64,000 nt of DNA from Sycobia sp. Sy_11 (taxonomy: Eukaryota > Arthropoda > Insecta > Hymenoptera > Epichrysomallidae). Both the position numbers and the translations under genes were made by a program. Shown one piece after another: positions 24,402 through 35,185 of this stretch. Within the stretch, counting starts at the first letter, position 1; the number at the start of each line of letters is the position of its first letter. A model generated the notes under the pieces. It saw nothing but the letters and a program-made list of their open reading frames with translations. It did no database searches and was not told where the DNA came from. Location: positions 310,001 through 374,000 of the forward strand of contig JACCIC010000099.1 in assembly GCA_018907035.1 (NCBI GenBank). The letters are read 5' to 3'.

Positions 24402-25880
24402 AGACGCTGTAGGAACAGACGAGCATGAATGGGACTGCTTTAACAGTATAGGTTACGGGCCAGATTATGCTCCATTTTATCTACTATGAGCATCGTTGTT
24501 TCGAACTATTATACGCACACGGATACTTTGCTGGTTGGCGATTATTTAAAAGTAAGCCAAATTATTGGAGACTAATGCTTTTTCAAGTAAAAGTACAAAT
24601 TTTCGTAATAAAAAGAGTGTGTCTATTTAATGACTCCAAGAATATTTTGAATCGAGATATATAATTATTACACTCAGACAAATTAATTTTAACATTCATT
24701 ATGTTTATGGCAGTTTTGGGACAGACTCAACCGATTAAAAAAAGTTCAATTATTATGGTTAAGAAAATACTATTTTCTACAGTAAAATCGCTATAAAAAT
24801 GGTCAATTTTACTATGTGAATTAGTATCTTGTGTTCACAATCATTAAACTTTTTTGGATAGAGGCAATTTCTTCTCAAATTTCTAACAAAATAGTTAAAT
24901 TTTAATATTACTTCTCTCTGCAATGTTTGATTGACTCTTAAAAATCTAATTAAAAATCTCAATGTTCAGCTCTTGCAAATCTTCGCTTGAATATGTTTCT
25001 GCCTTTTAGATTTTCCTCGGCATTTTCTCTAGGATTCATTATTTAATAGCCGCGCAAATGTACGAGCAGACCCTGGACAAGTAGGGCAGGTTAGACTGTT
25101 TCGTTTATTTTTTCAGTTTACGAGCATTCAGACTCATAAGTATTCCTTCCGATGGATTTGTCCTGACTACAAGTATTTATTCTGCAATTGAGCCACCCAG
25201 TATACAAATTTTCGATAAAAAAAAGTTTTTCTTTAAATACAATCTTTCGGAAATGCTAATATTACAGTTGTTCGGAAATACAAATAGAAGATTACACTAT
25301 TGTAAATCTGAGAAAATACTTACTTAATTTTCTTTATCATTACTTATGTTTAATCTAAGTATACGTTGGAAAGAGAGATTGGTTTAACACTGCAAATTAT
25401 TAAGGGATGTTTTTTATTTATTGAGGAAAAACTACTTTGTATTTAATACATTAAATTAATTAGAACTATATTTATTTGGTGTTATTGAAATTTATTTGAT
25501 TTAAATACTTTTAGTACGTGTCAAATAAAATTAACGTTTTGTTTTTATAAGGTGTCGTTACATGTGTACTGAAATATTATATCAAAGATAATTTTAAAGT
25601 CCATTCTTATAAACCTATGATACGAAGTCGACCATAAAGGCACGGTATTGCAGATTCTTCGTAATTAAATAACTTTTGTTTGCAAAAAATTTTCATTAAA
25701 TAAAGCATTAAGCATTTATTAAAATCAATCAAAACTTTAAGCTTTTTAAGATACCCTATTTATTTAAAAGAACATATCACAATTTAGTATATTTTTTAAA
25801 AACACTATGATTCTCAATAAGTGTTTAACAGCTAAAAGCTCATTTCAACAATGCTGAAACGAATATATGCATTAATGATA
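24261..25880. other. AT-rich intergenic sequence with long (TA)n array
   Basis: TA run at 24337-24398. Nothing else recognised. Confidence 0.6.
24337..24398. repeat. (TA)n microsatellite
   Basis: About 31 TA units, one of the longest in the window. Confidence 0.95.
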
Positions 25881-26157
25881 CGCCCAGGATATCTATACAT
25901 ACGTGTAAAACCACTTTACGATCACAAGATTATCCGGGCCTGATATAGTTGGCAGCGATTAAGAGCGTAATATAATGTCTTCAGTGAGCCAAGCGATTAG
26001 AGGATCGGCTTCGATAATCGCTCGAGTACTTTTTATCTCCTAAAAAGCGACGCGCAAGCACAATAGAAAAAAAAATTGCCGTTGTGGCTACTAATTACTA
26101 CACGCGGATAAGTTAATCTATATTGAAGCACGCAATGGACGTTTCGTTATTTATATT

Positions 26158-26217
<60 letters not shown>

Positions 26218-27154
26218 TTTTAATTGCAGATTTAGAGCAGCAGCAATATTTACAGTTTCATACACAACTGTTGCTTGGATATTTAAATAAAGCAATACAA
26301 TTGAATTTGCCAAAAAAAATTTTATATATACTAGGCTATAACAATTAAAATATATATTATATATATTATATATATATATATATATTTCCAAAAAAAGAAT
26401 TTTTAAGAAATGTAAACAATTTTCATTATAATTATCTATTTTCTAACTGAGTGTATATATATTTAAGTTCAATATTGGATTTGTGCAGCTAGAAACTTTG
26501 AGGGAACGGGCTTGTCAATTTCATACCTGCTTCTTTTCATAATAATGATCTATCAGAAAAAATAACAGAAGAATGTTTACCTAAAAACATCGATGATTCA
26601 AGATAATTAATTCTTTTTTCTTTTTCGCGTTCACGCGCGGACACAATTATGTGAAAATAAACTCGGCTACTTATAACGTCTCTTATTACTCTATTAAGCT
26701 GCATTTCCGTTAAAACTATTTATTTATTATTATTTTTAAAGTTTTAGATATATTTTTGTAAACTATACATACTGTTATTTATAGAAATATAAGTTTTGAA
26801 GTTTATAATATGTGAAAAACATATCAAACTCGCCTAACTATTTTACTTTTCTTAAAAGTGATTTTTTTGGAGATTTCATTTTTTTCACCTAATTATTATT
26901 CAATGAATTCAATACATGGATCTACGATACAATATAATTATATGTAACATTCAGGTTTTCTCCATCGCAAATAGGACATCTGACTATTTCAATGATCTGA
27001 GTTTTAAATTCAATGTATAATAGAACATGAGACATCAGCTGAGAATTTAGTCAATTATTAGAGTACTGTTTTTAATATTTAAATTTAAATACTTTTATGT
27101 AATTTCATTATATGAAAATAAGATAAAATCTTACGATATTTTTGGATGTCCTTA
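25881..27154. other. AT-rich intergenic sequence with small GC-richer block
   Basis: A mildly GC-richer block lies at 25880-26120. (TA)n at 26171-26213. No gene recognised. Confidence 0.55.
26171..26213. repeat. (TA)n microsatellite
   Basis: About 21 TA units. Confidence 0.95.
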
Positions 27155-27165
27155 TTTTTTAATAT
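27155..27165. repeat. Target-site duplication, left copy (LINE)
   Basis: TTTTTTAATAT, identical to 32673-32683. The right copy is embedded in a longer T run. Confidence 0.6.
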
Positions 27166-27390
27166 TTTTTTTTTTTTTTTTTTTTTTTATTGAGCTTACC
27201 CAAGCCTATAAAAAGACTTATACAGCTATAAACATATACATATATATACATTATTATAGATACATTTTATCTGATACAAATGCTAATTTTAAACTTTTAT
27301 TATAATACATATAATGGATCATTACAGAAGATTTTCGATCGACCAATGCAAAAATATTGTATCTACCTTACAGCAGAAGATAATAGCACG

Positions 27391-28470
27391 CTATATAAAA
27401 AGGTTACATTTATTGAAGAATTCGCAAATTATTTGACATATTCGAGTGTTAGGATTGGCTATTAATGTCTCTATATTTAGGGGTAGTTGTAACTTGAGTC
27501 TAACGAGTTTATTTATGAAAGACTTTCTTACTTCATCATAAAGCTTGCATTGCCATAATACATGATTCAGATCTTGAGACGTAGAGCCGCATGCACATGT
27601 GGGATCGTTGATAATATTCACTCTGGCAAGAGAAGCTGCTAGACTGTAGTGGTCTGATCTGCAGCGATTTATTGTAGTAATACATCTTCTATTTAATTTT
27701 TTATTTACAAACCAAGATTTCGATTTTTTAAGACAAAATGCCTGAAAGTATTTTTTACCTGTGAATAATGATCGATCTTTTATAAACAACTCAGTTTGTT
27801 TTATCGCAATTTCTTTGAATTCTGAAAAGAGATCAGTGTATGGGATTGAAAAAGTGTCGGTAGGGATGTTTTTAGTGGCCTCTTTTGCTAAGTTATCTGC
27901 AATTTCATTACCATGAAGGCCAATATGGGATGGAATCCAAACAAATCTAATTTGATAATTGGGGTTCTGTTCTAAAAATAAATTATATTTTCTCTTAATC
28001 TCTAGAATATGCGAATTTCTATAGCTCGAAGTTTTTGTTGAATTAAGACTTTGCAGAGCACTTAGGGAGTCTGAGAAAATCAGATAGCTTCTCCTTGTAT
28101 TCATAAGTGCAATATCAAGGGCAGCTGAGAGAGCAGCACATTCTGCAGTATATACAGAAGCAAATTTGCTGATTGATATGCTTGTTTTTATAGATAACTC
28201 AGGGGAAAAACAGGAAAAACCCGTGGCTAGAGCATTTGAGATCTTGCTTCCATCAGTATACATAGTAGCGCAGTTTTGTTCAACAATGAAATTATTTAAT
28301 ACAGTATTTGGATTGGGAGAGCTTCTTATCTGAAAACCTAATTCAAAATTGACATGTAATTTGGTGTAGTACGTTTTATATTCATAATCATAAAGATTGT
28401 GGCCAGTAAGGAGATGACTATAGTTATCTTGTACGAATTCTGCACAAGAATTAAATAAGATTAATCTTTT
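27391..28470 (-). CDS. LINE RNase H and C-terminal Cys/His domain (-1 frame relative to RT)
   Basis: This frame is open from the homopolymer at about 28490 down to 27391. The segment from the ATG at 28263 begins MYTDGS. RNase H catalytic residues are visible: TDGS (D4), E41, SDS (D65), and the HIG...NEIADNLA block (H113, D123). A C-terminal CACG...HVLWQC motif resembles the Cys/His motif of I/R1-type LINEs. It degrades RNA in the RNA-DNA hybrid during element replication. It is in a different frame from the RT, so it is either expressed by frameshifting or separated by an indel. Confidence 0.85.
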   Translation of the reverse strand, partial: KRLILFNSCAEFVQDNYSHLLTGHNLYDYEYKTYYTKLHVNFELGFQIRSSPNPNTVLNNFIVEQNCATMYTDGSKISNALATGFSCFSPELSIKTSISISKFASVYTAECAALSAALDIALMNTRRSYLIFSDSLSALQSLNSTKTSSYRNSHILEIKRKYNLFLEQNPNYQIRFVWIPSHIGLHGNEIADNLAKEATKNIPTDTFSIPYTDLFSEFKEIAIKQTELFIKDRSLFTGKKYFQAFCLKKSKSWFVNKKLNRRCITTINRCRSDHYSLAASLARVNIINDPTCACGSTSQDLNHVLWQCKLYDEVRKSFINKLVRLKLQLPLNIETLIANPNTRICQIICEFFNKCNLFI

Positions 28471-31130
28471 ATTAGGTTTATGGCTATTTTTTTTAAAAAA
28501 GAGATATATTTTTGTAGATTCGTGAAGACAGACGATTTCTTATTATTTATAATTTTGCTTATATAGCATTGGCACAGAAATTTAGTTCGCTCTTTCAGTA
28601 ATAGCATTTTAGATTCGTCTAATATAATATTTACAGGAGTACTTACTCGGTAACCGAGTGCTTTTCGCAAAGCGCAGTACTGAATTTTTTCTATTTTGCT
28701 TACTAGTTCCTTTTGCGACGGGAAATAAATAAAAGAAGCGTAATCAAAAATTGATCGGACAAAATTCTTGTAGAAAACTATAAGAGTATTAGGATCAGAA
28801 CCCCACCAGGTACCGCATAGGTATTTAATGATATTGAGACTTCTAGTACATCTTTGTAGTACATAAGAAATTTGATCTTTAAATGAGAGCTTATAATCGA
28901 GAATAATTCCTAAAAAACGTACTGTTTCACTAGATTTTATAATACACTCATCGACCGTAATTTGTACTTCTCCTGGTTTTATATTGTGATTGTTAAAATG
29001 TATTAATACTGTTTTCTCTGGTGCGAGGTCTAAACCTATTATACTAAGATTATTTTTAATTATATTTGTTGCTTTTTCAATTACGCTTCTACATTTTGGA
29101 AAAGGGGAGAGTTTCGAATAAATCAGTAGATCATCAGCAAATTGGCATATTTCGACGCTTTTAGGTAAGTTATCGACAACATTTTTCACGTATATTATAT
29201 ACAGTAGAGGACTTAAAACACCGCCCTGAGGTACACCTTTATTTCCGATTCTAAAGGAATCTCCTAAATTATCAGAATAAATTAATCTCTCGATCGTAAG
29301 AAATTTCACAAATTTAATTATTTTTTCTGAACAGCCAATATCTGCTAATTTATTTAACAGAATGTCGCAGTTTACATTGTCGAATGCGCCAGAGACATCA
29401 ATAAACGCAGCTAGTACAGATTTCTTTCGAAAAAAGGCTTCATTGATTTGCGTGGTAAGATTAACAAGATTATCGGTGCATGATCTGCCGGTTCTAAACC
29501 CGGCCTGATTTTTCGGTAATAATTGAAAGTGTTCTAACCACCACTGAAGTCTGTTTTTTATTAGCGACTCAAATAGTTTACAGACACATGAAGTAAGAGC
29601 AATCGGTCGAACGCCATTATTATTTGTCTTTTTAATAAAATGCACGAAACTATTTTTCCAACTAGATGGATAGCAAGCTGCGGTGAAAAGTTCATTAAAG
29701 ATGTCCAATAAAATCAAATGATATTTAATAGGTAATTTTTTAATAATGTCATAGGTAATGCCGTCCATGCCAGGAGACGCTGTAGATTTTTTTTCAAATA
29801 AAGCTTTATTAAATTCCCTATAATCAAACTGCGCATCAAAAAATTCCGATTCATAGCAGCTTGGCATCCAGCTTGGATCACTAGCTACCCAAGCAGGACA
29901 AAGTTTTTGAATAGCGTTTTCAATTTGAACATCGTTCTGTAAGTTACTATTTGAACAGTTTGAGGTAATTTTAACCCACTTATTTTTTAATATTTTAGCC
30001 TTGTTCCAAACATAATTGATGTTTTCATGAAAATTCAGAGTACATGCAAATTTTTTGAAGTGATCAATTTTACTTTTTTTAAAGGTTTTAATCGCAGTAG
30101 CGATAGCTTTTTTGTACTCGATAAAATTTTTTTCATTTTTATTTAATTCCCATTTTTTATAAGCAATTTTTCTTAACCTTTTAGCTTTGTTGCACTCTGA
30201 ATTCCACCATGAAACGGGATTATCTCTTTTCTTATAAGGAAAAATTTTTGGTTTAGGCGAATGTGAAGAAATGGTGTCTTTAACGGTAGAGATAAAAAGA
30301 TCATATTTTTCATATGATTGCAAGTAACTATACTCATCTGTGAGAAAAACCGAATATTTTTCATCGAGCTGAATAGAGACTTTTTCCCAATCTGTTTTTA
30401 TACTATTAATTCTAAAGGATTTTTTGAAGTATAAATTTTTTTGTAAATTAATATTCATAGGAATAGGAAAATGGTCTGATCCTCGTGGATCGTCATTAAC
30501 AGAGTATTCGATTTTATCCGCAAGATTGAGCGATGTTATAATTAAGTCTAAATTCGATTTTTTTGCGCGACTTGCATCAACATATGAGTATGTATCTATA
30601 TTATGTATGAATAAATCAAACTTATCAATTCTATTTTGTAACTTTTCACCGTTCGTATCAGTTTTTTCACAATTCCACAATTTATTGTGGGCATTAAAGT
30701 CGCCAACAATTACACAATACTCAGATTTTGAACAATTTTCAATAATTGTATCCCATTGTTGTTGATTTAAATTATTACCGGGTACTCTATAACAAACTAA
30801 GATATTGATTGTTGGTGTAAAATTGGTCACTTTAATTCCCGCTAATTCTACAGAGGTATGAGGTGTAGCTAGATTAGTTAATTCAATATAGCCTACAGTT
30901 TTTCTGATGAGTAGGAGAATCCCCCCTCCTCTTCCGTGAAGACGATCCTTGCGGTATGTAAGAAAGCCAGGAAATTTGTATTGTTCTGAGTCTACAGCAT
31001 GATCTGTTAACCAGGTTTCAACGCTGATAAAAATATCTAAGTTTTTAAGAATATCTGCTAGTTCGTTTTTACGTTTACGTAGGCTTCTTGCATTCCAAAA
31101 AAGGCACTTAAGTTTGTTGTTAAAAGACAT
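28461..31130 (-). CDS. LINE ORF2, endonuclease plus reverse transcriptase
   Basis: 889-codon intact ORF. Endonuclease/exonuclease/phosphatase domain: residues about 5-225, with WNARSL near residue 12, ETW (E38), GDFNAHN (D144, N146) and SDH (D219, H220) all present. The RT domain spans about 450-760, with AFIDVSGAFD (D578), GVPQGGVLSPLL (632-643) and the catalytic FADD (D666, D667). The enzyme would nick the target and prime reverse transcription from it. The frame stops at 28461, just after a T6A8 run at which a -1 shift would continue into RNase H. Confidence 0.92.
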   Translation of the reverse strand: MSFNNKLKCLFWNARSLRKRKNELADILKNLDIFISVETWLTDHAVDSEQYKFPGFLTYRKDRLHGRGGGILLLIRKTVGYIELTNLATPHTSVELAGIKVTNFTPTINILVCYRVPGNNLNQQQWDTIIENCSKSEYCVIVGDFNAHNKLWNCEKTDTNGEKLQNRIDKFDLFIHNIDTYSYVDASRAKKSNLDLIITSLNLADKIEYSVNDDPRGSDHFPIPMNINLQKNLYFKKSFRINSIKTDWEKVSIQLDEKYSVFLTDEYSYLQSYEKYDLFISTVKDTISSHSPKPKIFPYKKRDNPVSWWNSECNKAKRLRKIAYKKWELNKNEKNFIEYKKAIATAIKTFKKSKIDHFKKFACTLNFHENINYVWNKAKILKNKWVKITSNCSNSNLQNDVQIENAIQKLCPAWVASDPSWMPSCYESEFFDAQFDYREFNKALFEKKSTASPGMDGITYDIIKKLPIKYHLILLDIFNELFTAACYPSSWKNSFVHFIKKTNNNGVRPIALTSCVCKLFESLIKNRLQWWLEHFQLLPKNQAGFRTGRSCTDNLVNLTTQINEAFFRKKSVLAAFIDVSGAFDNVNCDILLNKLADIGCSEKIIKFVKFLTIERLIYSDNLGDSFRIGNKGVPQGGVLSPLLYIIYVKNVVDNLPKSVEICQFADDLLIYSKLSPFPKCRSVIEKATNIIKNNLSIIGLDLAPEKTVLIHFNNHNIKPGEVQITVDECIIKSSETVRFLGIILDYKLSFKDQISYVLQRCTRSLNIIKYLCGTWWGSDPNTLIVFYKNFVRSIFDYASFIYFPSQKELVSKIEKIQYCALRKALGYRVSTPVNIILDESKMLLLKERTKFLCQCYISKIINNKKSSVFTNLQKYISFLKKIAINLIKD
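28487..28500 (-). other. T6A8 slippery run at the RT/RNase H junction
   Basis: Read on the minus strand in the RT frame the run contains T TTT TTA followed by A AAA AAA, both matching the X XXY YYZ rule for -1 frameshifting. A -1 shift here joins RT directly to the RNase H frame without a stop. Confidence 0.6.
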
Positions 31131-31174
31131 AATATAAATATGTATATGTAATTGAATTAATATATTTAATTAAT

Positions 31175-32524
31175 TTAGTCGGATTGTGTCGTATGAGAGC
31201 TATCAGATTCCATTTCCTGGTTTATATATTTTAATAACTTTTTTTTAATTCTTGTACATCTGGCCTTTATACTTCTATCCAATATAAACGAGTACGAAAA
31301 GTCTAACATCTTAATTAGCTCGTCGGTCTTATTTGTAAACTTAAGAGAAAGTTCAATTGTATTTGTTTTGCCATAGGACTGAGCGAGAAATTCGTGGAAT
31401 CTGTCGAAACTAAGTATGTGTAACGTGCTTGATTTTTCCAACTCTTCTCTTAATGGTAGTAGTGATTGCTCTAATTTATCAACACTAACTTGATCCAATT
31501 CGACTTCTATTGTGCTTTCCTTGCGCCTTTTGACTACTTTTCTGCTAGGTATTACGAAGTTATTTTCATTTTCAGCTGTTAGAGAATCATTTTCTATCTT
31601 TGTCTCCTTAATAATTAAATTTTCTTCTTTACTCGAATTTTCTGTAAATGTAACTGAAGGAGGAGAGGGTCTTTTCAGTTTTTTATTACTAATATCTTTA
31701 GTTTTATTCATATTAGTTTTTTCTATTTCATTCAGCTGTTTAACAGAGTCCGACGGAATATCTTGAGAGAGTGAGAGAGAAGGGAATGCGTCAGGAGTTA
31801 TAATTTGTTTTCCATTTTCTGGGCAAAGGCGAGCTATATGACCACTTTGTTTACATAAATAACATTTGGTATTGTCGGTAGTGAAGAAAATCCAGTAAGG
31901 TGTGTCATCATGTAGAATTTGCGCCGATTCGGGCACCAGATGTGTGTCTTCTTCTTTGATATAGACTTGACGACGAAATGACAAAATATTTGCTCTACCG
32001 GGCTTTAATAGGACAGCTCTAAGATATTGCATTGTCGATACAGGAGTGATTGAATTTTTTTTTAGAAAATTCAAAAGGATTTCATGGGGGATAGTAGGAT
32101 CGACATTCGAGATTACTAGTCTTTTATGATTTGCAATTAGTGGTCTAAATTTTAATTCATGCCCTTTAATAAACACAGATTTCTTAATAGTCTTCTCTAC
32201 TAGTGATTTTTCGGAAAGATAAATTTTGATTCTATTACCTGTAACCTTAGAAATAAACCTTACGTGTCCGGTTCCAATGGTTTCTTCTATAGCATCGATG
32301 TAATCGTCATTTGTGAAACTTTCTATTGCATCTGCTATCACTGCATGTTCTTTGGTTATAAAAGTAGAGCTGAGAGAGGCACTTGCGTATGTTTTACTAA
32401 TAGAATCTGAAGAGCTTTGAGTAACTTGAGTAAAATGACCCCTGGTATCAGAAGCCATTTTTGGAACACAGGAATTTTGCTTTAACATTTCGGGACTGCA
32501 AAAGCAGTCCGAAATTTTAAACAC
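31175..32524 (-). CDS. LINE ORF1, gag-like nucleic-acid-binding protein
   Basis: 449-codon intact ORF. Residues about 80-195 resemble an RRM-like fold of LINE ORF1 proteins. A CX2CX4HX4C zinc knuckle (CYLCKQSGHIARLC) is at residues 221-234. The C-terminal 150 residues are charged, Lys/Glu-rich, with possible coiled coil. The protein is expected to bind element RNA and form the RNP in the cytoplasm. The first ATG lies within a predicted RNA hairpin; Met13 or Met23 could be the true start. ORF2 starts 44 nt after the ORF1 stop, compatible with reinitiation. Confidence 0.85.
   Translation of the reverse strand: MFKISDCFCSPEMLKQNSCVPKMASDTRGHFTQVTQSSSDSISKTYASASLSSTFITKEHAVIADAIESFTNDDYIDAIEETIGTGHVRFISKVTGNRIKIYLSEKSLVEKTIKKSVFIKGHELKFRPLIANHKRLVISNVDPTIPHEILLNFLKKNSITPVSTMQYLRAVLLKPGRANILSFRRQVYIKEEDTHLVPESAQILHDDTPYWIFFTTDNTKCYLCKQSGHIARLCPENGKQIITPDAFPSLSLSQDIPSDSVKQLNEIEKTNMNKTKDISNKKLKRPSPPSVTFTENSSKEENLIIKETKIENDSLTAENENNFVIPSRKVVKRRKESTIEVELDQVSVDKLEQSLLPLREELEKSSTLHILSFDRFHEFLAQSYGKTNTIELSLKFTNKTDELIKMLDFSYSFILDRSIKARCTRIKKKLLKYINQEMESDSSHTTQSD
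32488..32514 (-). other. Hairpin at the start of LINE ORF1
   Basis: TTTCGGGACTGC pairs with GCAGTCCGAAA across an AAAA loop, with one bulged base. It overlaps codons 4-14 of ORF1. Could be part of a structured 5' UTR if ORF1 starts downstream. Confidence 0.5.
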
Positions 32525-32641
32525 GATAGATATACTATATAGCTTTGATTAATTACTGACACCTTAATATGTTTACTCGTTTCCACGGACTGCGGAGCAA
32601 TTGTAAACACGTCTGCTCAGAGCGACTGTACAAACGAGACG

Positions 32642-32643
<2 letters not shown>

Positions 32644-32678
<35 letters not shown>
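32644..32678. repeat. T35 homopolymer at the LINE 5' end
   Basis: 35 T on the plus strand immediately beside the 5' end of the LINE, merging into the right target-site copy. It could be a pre-existing poly-T target or an older element's poly(A) tail. Confidence 0.8.
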
Positions 32679-32683
<5 letters not shown>

Positions 32684-33419
32684 TGGTTAATCAACATCAA
32701 AGTAATAAAAAGCTATAACAGAGATTACGACAATGTTTCTCAATTATCGTTCATTATATTATAAAGAAATGTTTTTTAATTAACTGATTAAAATATTCAA
32801 TGCACTATTATTAATTAACATAAGTGTGTTTGTATGTAGTGGTCACTAAATTACATTATTAATTAGAATGAAAGCAACGTGTTCTTCCATATTAAAATAA
32901 TGAATGCCTTATGTGCATGAAATTAGTAGGACCTAGTCTTTTTATGTTTGTAACGATGAGTTTCAAGAAACTGTGAATCTTAAAAAATTATGATATTTTT
33001 GGACTCGACCACTTTGTACTCTTGCTTATATAAAATTATCTGGGAAATAATAGAGATAATAAATTAAAGGAATAATCGAGACTCTGAGAAAGTTTCTCAA
33101 TTATGATACATTACATAAAATAGATTTTTTTTTATAGTTTACTGACTGCAAATCTAGTATTGCACTATTATTCAGTTAAAAGAATAGTTTGTACTTAGTG
33201 ATTATTACTATACGCATTAAGAGAATAATGGTTATGCTTTATTCTATTCTAGAGGACATCTGTTTCTACTGTTTGAGTATGAAACTCCCCATAGAAGTTG
33301 TCCCTACACACCTAAACATCGGTTTCTAAATAGTGTAACAGCAACGCCAAGACTCAGTGATTGTCCAACTCACCTTCGTGGAACTACCACGCCACTTGAT
33401 TATATATATTTATGAAAAA

Positions 33420-33425
<6 letters not shown>

Positions 33426-33465
<40 letters not shown>
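33426..33465. repeat. (TA)n microsatellite
   Basis: About 20 TA units. Confidence 0.95.
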
Positions 33466-33469
<4 letters not shown>

Positions 33470-33725
33470 TAACCTTCTTTATGAACTATAATATTAAAAT
33501 ATATAAGTTTTATTTTTTTATACCGACTTAAATAATATAAGTTTCTGAACTTGGCAAGTATATAAAAAATTTTAATCGTTTTCAATCGGATATTTTTAGC
33601 AGAATGTTAGAGACATATAAACAGATTTCTATAAACTCTTACAAAATTTACATATACATTTATAAATTACAAATACAAGTATATAAAAAAAAATATTTTT
33701 TCTAAATTAGTATATGTAAATTCGA

Positions 33726-33873
33726 AAACTATTTCTAAGATGAAAAAACCAATAATAATAATTATGTAATATTAACTCAATATATTCATTATATTTAAGA
33801 AACTATTTCTAAGATGAAAAAACCAATAATAGTAATTATGTAATATTAACTCAATATATTCATTATATTTAAG
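33726..33873. repeat. 74-bp tandem duplication
   Basis: Two head-to-tail copies (33726-33799, 33800-33873) differing at one position (AATAATAATAA versus AATAATAGTAA). Confidence 0.9.
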
Positions 33874-35123
33874 AAATTCATACTGTAGTAAAATGAATTC
33901 CGTACGAAGAAAATGTAGCAGTAGTTTTTTAAAAATTTATGAACATTTTTTGCAGATATTTTTGCAAGATTTTTAAAAAATAAAATCTGTTGTAATATTC
34001 GTTAAAATTGATGCAGAATTTCTGCAGAAAATTTAGCAACAATTTATGCCATGATTTTAAAAAATTTTCAAAGTCTTGTAAAGTCGATTGATTTAGACTG
34101 AATCACTATTTATCGGCCTAATGATCTTTTAATAAACTAATATAAGTATACTGGTTGTCTTTAAAAAAAAAACCGAAGCTACTCGAAACGTTGAAATTAG
34201 CGCTGAAAATTTCGATGGAGGGGTACAATCAGAATGCCCCTCACTAAGAATCCTTTATATATATTACTTTTTTGTTATTAACTTCTTAAATTTATTTTTT
34301 TATATTTTAGATATAATACCAGAGTGATATTAAAAATAAGCACAGTGTAACCAGAGCCTAATTATATTAACTAGATATTTTTATAACGGATAGTTATCAA
34401 AGCAGATGTTTAGAAAACTATTTATATTAATATTAGAATTCAAAGTTAAAGTTACTTTATAGAACAATAATTGTAGTATATTAAAAACTGTTAATATATC
34501 TCTATTGTATGCGTGATCAAAATAGAATTTTTCAAATGTTCACGTAGATAGACTTCTATGCAATAATGCAACGAATTTTTAGCGGATCTTTACACGAAAT
34601 ACTTTATATCAATATCATCGATATGGAAATCAGGACTGACATGAAATCATATTGCTCGCGAGTTCCACAACTATCATTATCTCGAATGTACTTTTAAATA
34701 ATAATATATGAAAGTTCATTCTAAAATAGAATGATATTGTATTCATTTTTTAAATAACATTTTATCAAGTTTGATTTTAATATGACAATGTATGTAGAAG
34801 AGTCACCGAATGGATTTCAATAATGTAACAAAGAAAACCATTTAATATTCAGAATTAAATATGGATATATGCCAATATATTAAAGTAATTTAAATAGCAT
34901 TTTATTTTTCGTTCTGTAAGTTTTATAATATCATAGCATCTCCAGACGCAAAGCCTTATAATTTTATAGTAACAAAAAGTTGTAACTACAAAGACAAACT
35001 TAATTCGAGATTACTTCTTGACTTGTTTTATTTAATTTAACTTTAGTTTATCCGACAGAATTTATTAAACTAGTTATTTCTTTCAAACCAGGTTTTAATT
35101 GCTCCGTTATTGACGCTTTTTTC

Positions 35124-35185
35124 ATGATGATGATAACATTTTTCATAGTATCATATATTATATCTTTCTGCAATTCCTTCCCAAG
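35124..35185 (+). other. Signal-peptide exon of RNase T2-like copy 1
   Basis: 62 nt encoding three Met then a Phe/Ile/Val/Ser-rich hydrophobic stretch and CNSFP, ending in a phase-2 donor. The same exon with high identity exists at 51952-52007 (-) and 56956-57014 (-), each upstream of an RNase T2-like exon 2, which supports the model. Confidence 0.75.

Larger units (their letters stand above)
27166..32672 (-). mobile_element. Full-length I-superfamily non-LTR retrotransposon (LINE)
   Basis: The order on the minus strand is 5' UTR, ORF1 with a zinc knuckle, ORF2 with apurinic-type endonuclease and reverse transcriptase, then RNase H and a C-terminal Cys/His motif, then a poly(A) tail (T24 at 27165-27188 on the plus strand). 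RNase H downstream of the RT places it in the I superfamily rather than Jockey, CR1 or RTE; the exact clade (I, Nimb, LOA, Outcast) is not settled. An 11-bp direct repeat TTTTTTAATAT at 27155-27165 and 32673-32683 is a likely target-site duplication. The near-intact frames argue for recent insertion. Confidence 0.9.
32684..35123. other. AT-rich intergenic sequence, 2.4 kb
   Basis: Contains (TA)n at 33426-33465 and a 74-bp tandem duplication at about 33726-33873. No gene recognised. Confidence 0.6.

Noticed and set aside
26113..26391. 92-codon minus-strand ORF
   Set aside because: Ile-Tyr repeats from (TA)n.
30424..30765. 113-codon plus-strand ORF inside the LINE
   Set aside because: Antisense shadow of ORF2.
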